Origin: DATFVA01 sp963800255
Lineage (GTDB): Bacteria > Bacteroidota > Ignavibacteria > Ignavibacteriales > Ignavibacteriaceae
Direction: 5' to 3'
Assembly (NCBI GenBank): GCA_963800255.1
Contig: CAWDAK010000022.1
Coordinates: forward strand, 124,001-188,000
DNA length: 64,000 nt
Positions 45,906 to 53,937 of this stretch are shown piece by piece. How positions within the stretch are numbered: the first letter of the stretch is position 1; every line of letters begins with the position of its first letter. A program made the translations under genes and the position numbers. The notes beneath the pieces are model-generated. The model worked only from the letters and a program-made list of their open reading frames with translations. It did no database searches and was not told the DNA's origin.

Positions 45906-46496
45906 TTATTTAACTTCATCAAGGGGCTTTCGTGTATTCTCCGTAAGGGCTTTAAACTGGTTTGCATTCATCCCTGTAACTTTTTTGAACTGGGCGGATA
46001 AATGGGCTACGCTGCTGTAACCCAGGCGGAAAGCTATCTCACTGAGGGTAAGTTCTCCATATTTAAGCAGTTCCTTTGCTCTTTCAATTTTCTGAAGTAT
46101 AAAATAATGTTCAATTGTGATGTTTTCGATTGAAGAGAAGAGAGTGCTTAAGGAATGATAATCCGAATTCATTTTTTCGGAAAGAAAGTCGGAGATATTT
46201 ATTTTTCCTGCAATCTTCTCCTCATCCCTGATTAGATCAATTATCAGGATCTTGATTTGCTCTATGGTCTTCATCTTCCTGTCTTCAATAAGCTCAAAAC
46301 CATTTGCATCAAGCACGTTCCTGATTTCATCGATCTTTTCCTGATCCGGATGCTCTTTTATCTTTACCTCCCCCAGGCTTATACTTTCAATATTTAAGTC
46401 CAGTTTTTCGAACTCCTCTTCGATCACCCTGATACACCTGTTGCATACCATATTTCTGATGTATAAAGTAGTTCCTGTGTCTTTATCAGCTTTCAT
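45906..46496 (-). CDS. AraC-family regulator with N-terminal HMA-like metal-sensing domain
   Basis: 196 aa. Residues 10-75 look like a heavy-metal-associated fold with a CxxC site (NMVCNRC, C18 and C21) and VLDANGFELIED where HMA proteins have 'eaGY'. Residues about 90-190 are an AraC-type double HTH (KIERAKELLKYGELTLSEIAFRLGYSSVAHLSAQFKKVTGMNANQF). The natural reading is a direct Cu(I) or other soft-metal sensor controlling the copper genes next to it, using the same domain as the chaperone. Usual copper sensors are CueR, CsoR or CopY, so this is a different architecture. Confidence 0.85.
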   Translation of the reverse strand: MKADKDTGTTLYIRNMVCNRCIRVIEEEFEKLDLNIESISLGEVKIKEHPDQEKIDEIRNVLDANGFELIEDRKMKTIEQIKILIIDLIRDEEKIAGKINISDFLSEKMNSDYHSLSTLFSSIENITIEHYFILQKIERAKELLKYGELTLSEIAFRLGYSSVAHLSAQFKKVTGMNANQFKALTENTRKPLDEVK

Positions 46497-46558
46497 AATA
46501 AATGACCGTTTTTATGAATGTGAGATCATAAAATAAAACAGATTGGGATATAAAAAAA

Positions 46559-46801
46559 GAGGCTGTCTTAAAAGTGTCATTCCTAACGCGCCCCCGATTA
46601 GGATTTGTTTCTTCACTCCTAACCCGCCCCTGATAAGGGTTTATTCCGTCATTCCGAATTTATTTCGGAATCTAATTAAAGTACCATTCCAAACCTGCCC
46701 ATTAGTTGGGGTTTATTCCGTCATCGAATTATTCATTTTTGAATTGGCATTAGAACCTGAAACCCGTTCAGGTTTAAAAATCAGACGTTTAAGACAGCCT
46801 C
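46559..46801. repeat. MITE-like element, 243 bp, with perfect 14-bp terminal inverted repeats
   Basis: GAGGCTGTCTTAAA (46559-46572) and TTTAAGACAGCCTC (46788-46801) are perfect inverted ends. The interior has AAGTGTCATTCC, repeated 'CCTAACSCGCCCCYGATWAGGRTTT' blocks, an ATTCCGAA/TTCGGAAT hairpin near 46650-46672, and TTAGAACCTGAAACCCGTTCAGGTTT before the right end, all shared with the element at 40267. It occupies most of the 330-base gap and ends 25 bases past the stop of the lipoprotein gene. No transposase. Confidence 0.85.
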
Positions 46802-46826
46802 ATTAAATTAACAATGAACATCCATT

Positions 46827-47312
46827 CTATTTTTTCTCGAGTGGAAGCATTGTATTGTTGCGTGTTAATACCACCATCTTATCACCAAGCAGTTTAACTT
46901 CAAGCATTTCACCGTCGTCTGTAAGCAGCATCATCCTGCCGTCTTTAAGTACCTTATTAGAGTCGGGAAGCATGAGGGCAGTTCGGCTGCCTTCTTTCTT
47001 AACCTGGTAAACTGTACTGTCTGTCAGTCCAATTGCCATAATTTTATTATCTTCGTTTAACTTTACGGGCAATGCCACTCCGGAATCGGCTATCATTACT
47101 ATTTTACCCTGCATCTTATCCATTCCTCCTGCAGGACCGGTGGTAATAAAAGTATCTCCTCCCATCAGTGTATCATCGGAAACATTAACTGTTTTTGGCT
47201 GCTGATGTTTTGTTTGCTCAGGATAATGAGTATTTGAATTTTCGTTATTTTTTGTGGTGCATCCTGCCGCAACTACGCATAATGCAATAATTAAATTATT
47301 TATTCGTTTCAT
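46827..47312 (-). CDS. Small Met-rich lipoprotein of unknown function (DUF6799-like)
   Basis: 161 aa from Met at 47312; lipobox VAAGC gives lipidated C17 or so. After a polar linker come short beta repeats of the form 'kmqGKIVMIADSGVALPVKL', 'LKDGRMMLLTDDGEMLEVKL' and 'MVVLTRNNTMLPLEKK', which resemble the Met-rich repeats described for DUF6799 proteins. Methionines (DGRMMLL, GGMDKMQG) might bind copper. Located directly after the copper genes on the same strand, so a periplasmic copper-handling role is possible (inference). Confidence 0.65.
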   Translation of the reverse strand: MKRINNLIIALCVVAAGCTTKNNENSNTHYPEQTKHQQPKTVNVSDDTLMGGDTFITTGPAGGMDKMQGKIVMIADSGVALPVKLNEDNKIMAIGLTDSTVYQVKKEGSRTALMLPDSNKVLKDGRMMLLTDDGEMLEVKLLGDKMVVLTRNNTMLPLEKK

Positions 47313-47411
47313 GTTTTCTCGCCTTATTTGAATGTTGCAATAATAACCACCAGGTACCATTCAGATGTATTAGCTTAAGCACAAAAACATAAAATGTGTG
47401 ATTAAATACAA

Positions 47412-47513
47412 TTATTTCTTCCGCTTTTCAAACACTTCTCCAAGTGCAGGAAAAATCAGGAAGAGCAAACCTGCTGCTATTATGTATTTTATTTTCGAAG
47501 TAGGCATATTCAT
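47412..47513 (-). CDS. Small single-helix membrane protein (33 aa)
   Basis: A short open frame with a good ribosome site (AGGAG, 8 bases before ATG). The peptide starts MNMPTSKIKYIIAAGLLFLI, one hydrophobic helix flanked by Lys, and ends EVFEKRKK. Short but with the features of a real small membrane protein. It fills most of the 297-base gap between recQ and the lipoprotein gene. Not recognised. Confidence 0.5.
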   Translation of the reverse strand: MNMPTSKIKYIIAAGLLFLIFPALGEVFEKRKK

Positions 47514-47609
47514 TTGGGAAGCTCCTATTGATAAATCTTAATGTTTATAATAGGAATCATGAAGTATAGGTGGTGTGTATGTAGTCAAACTGTTGATCTT
47601 GAAATGTAA

Positions 47610-49067
47610 TTATCCCGTTATCGCCGTGTTCCTCAGACAGTTATCACAATTACCGCAGGGTTTCTCGTCATGAAAACCAAAATATTCTGAGATATAAACT
47701 CTCCGGCATTCACGAGTTTTGAAATAATTTACCATGGAGAGGAGTTTTTTGTTGTCGCTCATCAGCTTCTCCTTCAGCATTTCTTCATCCTCCAGTTCCG
47801 GGGGAAAATCTCCGGTTATCTTAAGGTCGCTGTTCTCAACCGAGCCATCAGTCACCCCGTACCTGTCAAAAATGCCAAGAGCTGTCTCGATCCTGAAGTC
47901 ACTCCGGTTTTTAAAGTTCATCTGCTCCCTCAGGTACTCGATTCCAAGGGAATTAACCGCTGAAATTTCTCTCCGCAGAAGATCGAATAAAGCCGAGTAG
48001 AAGTTTGCATCAGGATTCGACCATTTTATAAAATCCATCTGAATATATAAGTCATCCTGTTTATACAACAGGAGGCAGTCGGATGGTTTTCCGTCTCTTC
48101 CGGCTCTTCCGATTTCCTGGTAATAGGATTCCACGGAAGAGGGTACTTCTGCGTGTATAACGAACCTGATGTCAGGTTTGTCTATTCCCATCCCGAAAGC
48201 ATTTGTTGCAAGGATGAGATTCTGGTTACCATTCAAGAACTCCCTCTGCATCCTCTTTCGCTCCTTATCATTGAGTTTCCCATGGTAAATTCCGTGCGGG
48301 ATCTTCTTATCCCGGAGCATCTGGGAGAATTTTTCGAGAGTCTGTATGAGGGAAAAATATATTATGCCTGACCCGTTATAATCGTTAATGACTTTAAGTA
48401 TCCATTCTGTTTTCTCTTTATCGTCAAAAATATCGTGTGCTTCCAGCTTGAGGTTTGGTCTTTCTATTCCCTGGTGGAATATTTCCATTTCTTCATTACT
48501 GAGGTGAAGTTTATTTATTATATCCTGCTGTACTTCCCGGGTTGCGGTAGCAGTTAATGCAATGGTTAAGGGATTACCCATTAACTCTCTGAACTCACCG
48601 AGCCTGGAATAGTCGGGCCGGAAATCATGTCCCCACTCAGAAATACAATGAGCTTCGTCCACAGCCAAAAGGGAGATATTCACCTTTTGCAGACTTTTAA
48701 TAAATTCCGGTTTACGGAATCTTTCAGGGGTAACATAGAGCAGTTTGATCTTTCCCTCAACAAACTGTTTCAGTCTTTGATCTCTTTCCTGTTTTGAAAG
48801 CGTTGAGTTTATGAAGGCTGCGCTGATATCTTTTTTCCTGAGTGCATCAACCTGGTCCTGCATAAGGGCAATGAGAGGACTGATAACAATCGTTCCGCTA
48901 TCCATCAATAATGCGGGGACCTGGTAGCATAAAGATTTCCCGCTCCCGGTAGGCATTATCACAAGTGAATGTTTCCTCTCATAAAGGGTTCTTCGGATTA
49001 TACCTTCCTGTTTACCACGGAATTCCTTATAACCGAAATATCTTTCTAAAATTTCAAACGCTTCCAA
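47610..49067 (-). CDS. recQ: RecQ-family ATP-dependent DNA helicase (short form)
   Basis: 3'-5' DNA helicase used in recombination and repair. Helicase core with YFGYKEFRGKQEGII, Walker A MPTGSGKSLC, AVDEAHCISEWGHDFRPDY, ATNAFGMGIDKPDIRFVIH and the arginine-finger motif QEIGRAGRDG. The zinc-binding Cys set is present (ECRRVY ... PCGNCDNC), where the chain stops at 485 aa. The winged-helix and HRDC domains of full-length RecQ (about 600 aa) are absent, so substrate choice may differ. The stop lies just after the zinc site and no reading-frame break was seen. Confidence 0.92.
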   Translation of the reverse strand: MEAFEILERYFGYKEFRGKQEGIIRRTLYERKHSLVIMPTGSGKSLCYQVPALLMDSGTIVISPLIALMQDQVDALRKKDISAAFINSTLSKQERDQRLKQFVEGKIKLLYVTPERFRKPEFIKSLQKVNISLLAVDEAHCISEWGHDFRPDYSRLGEFRELMGNPLTIALTATATREVQQDIINKLHLSNEEMEIFHQGIERPNLKLEAHDIFDDKEKTEWILKVINDYNGSGIIYFSLIQTLEKFSQMLRDKKIPHGIYHGKLNDKERKRMQREFLNGNQNLILATNAFGMGIDKPDIRFVIHAEVPSSVESYYQEIGRAGRDGKPSDCLLLYKQDDLYIQMDFIKWSNPDANFYSALFDLLRREISAVNSLGIEYLREQMNFKNRSDFRIETALGIFDRYGVTDGSVENSDLKITGDFPPELEDEEMLKEKLMSDNKKLLSMVNYFKTRECRRVYISEYFGFHDEKPCGNCDNCLRNTAITG

Positions 49068-49162
49068 TTATTCTCTCTGTTCATTTTTATGTAAGAATTC
49101 TTATTGAAGTAAAGTTAAAATAATTATTCAACTTTTTTTATGATGAAGAGAATGATAAATTG

Positions 49163-49188
49163 AAAAGCCCGGCCGCATAGCCAGGCTT
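49163..49188 (-). terminator. Terminator at the end of the tricarboxylate operon
   Basis: On the minus strand AAGCC-T-GGC-TATGCG-GCC-G-GGCTT is an eight-pair stem with one mismatch, followed by TT and a T/A-rich stretch. It lies about 135 bases past the citF stop. Between them is another inverted repeat (GTCAGC...GCTGAC) and two direct CTGACAATGAG copies. Confidence 0.5.
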
Positions 49189-49322
49189 CGAAGTTTGGAA
49201 CTCCCTGCACCACGTCAGCCTGTACACAATTTGTGCTGACAATGAGCTACCGGCAGCCTGACAATGAGGTTATCTTGTGTGATTCTAATAAGGAACTTTA
49301 CGGACAGTTTTTAAGAAGAACT

Positions 49323-50880
49323 TCAGGTTATTACCTGGAAGACAGAATCGAGTAGTGTTCCGTCAACCCATTTTATTACTGCAACCACTTTATTTTTATT
49401 AACCTTCGGCTTGGCTGGAGCCCCGCCGCAGATTGCATCCACTTCTCTTTTAAAGTCCCTGATATCAATTATCGGAATAGAAGAATTTTTTAATGCTTTT
49501 AGCAGGTCTTTCCTTTTAGGATTTATGCAAAGTCCGCGTTCGGTCGCAATTACATCTATCAATTCTCCGGGGCCGCACAGTGTTGTAACTTCATCAACAA
49601 TTACAGGGATCCTGTCTCTGAACGAAGGTATTGCCAGGATGGTGCATTTTGAATATAAACAGTTCTGCCATCCGCCGATTCCATGCAGCAGGTAGCCGTC
49701 AGAGTGAGTGACCACATTAGCATTAAAGTTTACATCCACTTCTGTAGCTCCAAGAACCACAGCATCAACCATTGAAGCAAAATTTCCTTTACCATGAAAA
49801 TTGTAGCTGGTAAACGGGGAAGTATTGACGTGACCCTCATTTTCCTGCATGCTTCGTACACCCTCAAGATCGAATGTCTGCCCGTCAAGGATGTAATCAG
49901 TTAATCCTTCTTCGAGCATCTGAACGAGATACTTTGTGCTGCCGCCTCTTACAAAGCGGGCTTTAATATTTTTGGCTTTCATTCTGTCTTTCAGGAAGAG
50001 CGCGAATGCAAGGGCTGTTCCGCCTGCACCAGCCTGGAAATGAAAATCCATCTTTCATTATTCCGGCTTCGTCAAGGAACCTGGCAACATATTCAGCAAT
50101 TAAAAGTCTATCGGGAGACTTAGTAACTTCTGTGGTACCTGATACTATTTTTTTAGGGTCTCCAAGTGTATCGATCTGAACTACATAATCAACATTATTT
50201 CCCTGTATCTGCCAGGGTACGCATGGAAAGGGGACAAGGTTATCAGTAACAACAATTACTTTATCGGCATATTCGGAATCAGCCAATGCGAATCCAAGCA
50301 GACCGCATGCTGAAGGACCACGGTCGCCTGTTGCGTTGCCGAAAGGATCAGCAGTCGGTGAAGCAATTACTGCGATATCGATATGGACTTCACCATCCTG
50401 GATTGACTGGTATCTTCCACCATGGGAACGGAGAACTCCTATGCCTTTCATTTTTCCTTCTGATGTAAACCTTCCCAGAGGTCCGTTCATACTTCCTTCG
50501 ATGTGATGAATAGTTCCGTTCTTTAAATATTTAATAAGGTGTTCGTGAACAGGGAATGAAGCGCTGGGGAACCACCGTATATTCTTAATTCCCATTTCAT
50601 GTATTGTATCAAACAGGATATTTGTAACTACATCACCGTTCCTGAGATGATGATGTGTGGAGATAGTCATTCCATCCCTGATTCCAGCTTTCTTCAGGGC
50701 TTCCTTAAGATTCTTAACAGTTTTATTTCCATCTGCAGGATAATCAATACAGCTGCTGATAGGTGGCTTAGCTTTTCCTCCCTCAGGTTTAAACTTATTT
50801 ATACCTTTAAAAGGAACCTGCGCTTCACCATTTATTTCTGTCGGGACGAGTCTTCCCGCTGCGTTTTTTACTAAATCCAT
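49323..50880 (-). CDS. citF: Citrate lyase alpha subunit CitF (one extra base near 50038)
   Basis: CitF transfers the acyl-carrier thioester from acetyl to citryl (citrate:acetyl-ACP transferase) in the citrate lyase complex. It has KPPISSCIDYP, MTISTHHHLRNGD, HGGRYQSIQDGEVHIDIAV, GDRGPSACGLLG and the C-terminal IIDIRDFKREVDAICG. The frame breaks at KDGFSF: GGAAA at 50036-50040 has one base too many, and removing it gives GFSFQAGAGGTALAF, matching the Gly-rich site of CitF. The corrected chain is 518 aa (E. coli about 510). Last gene of the operon; the CitD-CitE fusion precedes it. Confidence 0.88.
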
Positions 50881-50950
50881 TTTTCTGAATTGTCTTAAGT
50901 TGTTTAATAATTAATTTTTGGTATAATTGTTAATAGAACCTGCACGCTGC

Positions 50951-52171
50951 TTAATACTGCCGCCATTCCTTACCAAGCATATCATTCATAATAGCAAGAT
51001 CTATCGTTCTTAATGCCCGTTTGACTACGGGCGGGTCAATCATCTTGCTTCCAAGCGAAACAACACCCAATCCTTTTCTTTCGGCCTCTTCAAAGGCCAG
51101 CACTATCTTCTTTGCCTTTTCAATTTCCTCTTCGGTTGGAGCAAAAGCCTCGTGCACAACCTGTATTTGTCGCGGATGGATGCACCCTTTACCTTCAAAG
51201 CCTAGCGATTTAGCTTCGATTACACTCTGTCTTAATCCTTCCATATCACCTACATCCGAGAATACGGTATCAATAGCCTGAATGCCGGCAGCTTTTGCTG
51301 CATTTATAAGCATCTGGCGCGCAAATATGCTTTCTTTTCCCTCATTGGTGCGCTGGGTGCCAAGGTCGGCTGTATAATCTTCAAGGCCTATAGCCAGGGC
51401 GCAGTTATTTCTGGAGGCCGAAGCAATCTCATAAGCTTTTATAACGCCAAGAGCGCTCTCAATAATCGGCATAAAATAAATTTCATTTGTAACGTTATGC
51501 TCTTTCCGCAGCCTGGCGACTTCTTTTTCAACCTGGAAAACCTGCTCAGCTGATTCGCATTTCGGGATAAGAATAACATGTACATTATTCGGAACGATAT
51601 ACTTCAAATCCCCGCAGCCTTTGGGCAGCTGATTTATACGCACCATTCTCTCAGCGCCGTAGAAATCAACGGAGCGGAGAGCATTTCTTACAACTAATTG
51701 GGCGGCTTCTTTTTCTGAAGGAGCTACGCTGTCTTCCAGGTCAAGAATTATCCCATCGGGTGAGTGAAGTCCTGCATTAATAAAAAACTTCGGCTCATTA
51801 CCTGGAAGGTATAACCTGCTTCGTCTGAGCTTATCTTTGGAAGTTTTGTACTTATTCTTTTTATTGAAGGGGAGTAGATATTCAGATATGGTTTCCGGCA
51901 TAAGTTTCTTGACAGCCATTTCAAACCTTGCCGCAATAGTGAAGGGAAGTGCACCGCTGTCTTCCATCAGGATTTCAGCATCAGTAAGACCAAAGAACTT
52001 ACACATATCGAGGATCTGGTTTCTTATCGATTCTCCGTACATTACATCTACTTTGCTCTGTAAATTTATTGTCAGTCCCCCGGAATTCTTCTTAATTATT
52101 TCAAAGTAGCAGTCTGATCGTACCGCATCGCCTCTTTTACCTGCCGTGGATGAATTGTTTGATTTGCTCAT
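50951..52171 (-). CDS. CitD-CitE fusion: citrate lyase acyl carrier and beta subunit
   Basis: Two citrate lyase parts in one 406-aa chain. Residues 1-95 resemble CitD, the carrier that holds a phosphoribosyl-dephospho-CoA arm: STAGKRGDAVRSDCYFEI puts the attachment Ser at S19 (E. coli AGTLESGD), followed by GESIRNQILDM and ILMEDSGALPFTIAARFE. Residues 115-406 are CitE (HpcH/HpaI fold), which cleaves citryl-carrier to oxaloacetate: RSRLYLPGNEPKFF, DGIILDLEDSVAPSEK (metal-site), MPIIESALGV, IGLEDYTADLG, KGCIHPRQI. In classic operons citD and citE are separate. No citC, citX or citG (arm synthesis) is nearby. Confidence 0.85.
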   Translation of the reverse strand: MSKSNNSSTAGKRGDAVRSDCYFEIIKKNSGGLTINLQSKVDVMYGESIRNQILDMCKFFGLTDAEILMEDSGALPFTIAARFEMAVKKLMPETISEYLLPFNKKNKYKTSKDKLRRSRLYLPGNEPKFFINAGLHSPDGIILDLEDSVAPSEKEAAQLVVRNALRSVDFYGAERMVRINQLPKGCGDLKYIVPNNVHVILIPKCESAEQVFQVEKEVARLRKEHNVTNEIYFMPIIESALGVIKAYEIASASRNNCALAIGLEDYTADLGTQRTNEGKESIFARQMLINAAKAAGIQAIDTVFSDVGDMEGLRQSVIEAKSLGFEGKGCIHPRQIQVVHEAFAPTEEEIEKAKKIVLAFEEAERKGLGVVSLGSKMIDPPVVKRALRTIDLAIMNDMLGKEWRQY

Positions 52172-52465
52172 TTTATTGATAAAATTCAGAATGAAGGTTG
52201 GTTAAAAGATATACATCTACAATTATTTATACTTTCAAATTTAATAAATAAACTGCTAACTATTTCCAGGTACAGTTTTATTTGATGCGAGCTTGTATTA
52301 AAAACAATGTCGGTTCTGTTTCCGGGAAACATTTGAGTTCTCAGATTATTATGATTCCTGATGGCCATTGAAGTGATCTAACCTATATTGGCAGGCGTAC
52401 TTTCCCTGGTATAGATGCATCCGTTAGCTGGTGACTAAATACTTACTTAGATAAGATTTTATGGG
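52172..52465. other. Gap between the CitD-CitE gene and the MmgE/PrpD gene
   Basis: 294 bases between two same-strand genes. No good open frame, hairpin or repeat stands out. A second promoter for the citrate lyase genes could lie here, but I cannot point to a clear one. Confidence 0.5.
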
Positions 52466-53905
52466 TCAAACGATAAGTTTGTTCATAAATTCCCGGGCAG
52501 TCAGATGTTCACATTTGAAAATAAGTTCTTTAACTTCCTTCTGCCTTCGCGGAATGAGAAGTCCCTCTGAAAGAGCATTGAATTTATTCTCCAGGTCTTC
52601 CATTGTCATAGGTTCACGCGGATCACCCTTCGGATATTCCAGGTATTCAGTATATTCTTTACCATCTTTTGTTCTTACAACAACCTTACTCGGCTGTTTG
52701 GCAGGGAACATATTCTCGAATTCCTGTGAAGGTTCACCTTTTATCCTGTCAATCACTTCCCATATCCTTGGGTCTTTCATCTTTTCATTCGAAAAAGACT
52801 GCGTTGTAATCTTATGATCAACAAGCGCGGCCGCAATACAATAGGGGAGTGAATGATCAGCTGTTTCCCTTGATTCAGGTCTGTACTTGTGAGGATCGAA
52901 AAGAATATCATAAGCCTGTGCCAGGGTGGTTAGGGTAACGCTCTCGATCTGATCATATGAGACATTATTTTTTGTAACCGCATTCAGAGTTGCAGAAAGA
53001 TGTGTATGTGTAAGTGCTTCAGTAGGAAAAGCTTTCATTCCGCATTCCAGAATTTTATAGCTGTCACCTAGTCCCGCTGTAAGTTTTTCGATATTCCATT
53101 TCCATTCAGAGGTACCATCACGACCCTGCATTTTAACCGGGGAAATACTTCCGGCTTTAGCATCCCAGCCCAGGAATGTATCCATAAATCCTTCTTTCCC
53201 TTCGAAGACAGCTTCAGTTCCGGTATAACCCCGCTGAGCCATTAATGCTGCAAACACACCTGATTGAACAGCCATCGGATCAACAGTATTTTTCATCATA
53301 GTGAGTTTACCGGCGGTGGGACAACCGATAGTATGGTTATGACTTCCGTTTATCCCGATAGCATTCACCATCTGATCAACATTTAACCCTAGAATTTTTC
53401 CTGCCACTATCGGGGATACATACTGAGTAAGTGCTGCATGATGCCATTTACGCTCACGGATACCAGGGACGGCAAACTCACATAACCTCTGTTCAAACTC
53501 GTACGCTAGAACTATAGCTGTGATGACATCCTTCATTACAGCTCCTTTCATCTCGCCGGTGGAAAGTGCCGCAGGTATCAGGTCCGATGGATGAGAAGGA
53601 TCCTCTCTCCAGTATATATCATTAAAGTCGAGTGCTCTTATCATTAATGAATTAACGAGCACGGCATTAACAGCGGGAATTTTATCTCCGAAACCTATCA
53701 GGGAAGCTTCGGGTTTACCTCCCATTTCCAGGTAGATATCCCGGAGGATGTTTACATCCTTAGTGTGGTAGCCTCCGTATGCACAGCCGATGGAGTCATA
53801 CAGAAACCGTTTGACTTCAGCAATGACCCCGGTGGGGAGATCTTCATATTTCAGATTTACAGCAAATTCAGATATTGTTCTTGATATTGATTTATTCATA
53901 TTCAT
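52466..53905 (-). CDS. MmgE/PrpD family dehydratase (2-methylcitrate or citrate dehydratase)
   Basis: 479-aa member of the MmgE/PrpD family, which dehydrates 2-methylcitrate (PrpD) or citrate (MmgE) to the cis-aconitate form without an iron-sulfur cluster. It has FLYDSIGCAYGG, LIRALDFNDIYWREDPSHPSDLI-type start (split here as RALDFNDIYWRE and HPSDLIPAA), the catalytic-region GCPTAGKLTMMKNT, KAFPTEALTHTH and DHSLPYCIAAAL. Full-length and intact. In this cluster it sits between an aconitase and citrate lyase genes, so its product or substrate is probably aconitate/citrate or methyl relatives. Confidence 0.85.
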   Translation of the reverse strand: MNMNKSISRTISEFAVNLKYEDLPTGVIAEVKRFLYDSIGCAYGGYHTKDVNILRDIYLEMGGKPEASLIGFGDKIPAVNAVLVNSLMIRALDFNDIYWREDPSHPSDLIPAALSTGEMKGAVMKDVITAIVLAYEFEQRLCEFAVPGIRERKWHHAALTQYVSPIVAGKILGLNVDQMVNAIGINGSHNHTIGCPTAGKLTMMKNTVDPMAVQSGVFAALMAQRGYTGTEAVFEGKEGFMDTFLGWDAKAGSISPVKMQGRDGTSEWKWNIEKLTAGLGDSYKILECGMKAFPTEALTHTHLSATLNAVTKNNVSYDQIESVTLTTLAQAYDILFDPHKYRPESRETADHSLPYCIAAALVDHKITTQSFSNEKMKDPRIWEVIDRIKGEPSQEFENMFPAKQPSKVVVRTKDGKEYTEYLEYPKGDPREPMTMEDLENKFNALSEGLLIPRRQKEVKELIFKCEHLTAREFMNKLIV

Positions 53906-53937
53906 TAAAATTTTTATGGTAAGGTTTAATTATTTTA

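Noticed and set aside
49195..49300. tRNA or CRISPR-like element after the citrate lyase genes
   Set aside because: Only short inverted and two 11-base direct repeats; no cloverleaf and no regular spacers.
52186..52368. 60-codon minus-strand frame in the gap before the MmgE/PrpD gene
   Set aside because: No ribosome site, no sensible composition and no similarity to anything I know.
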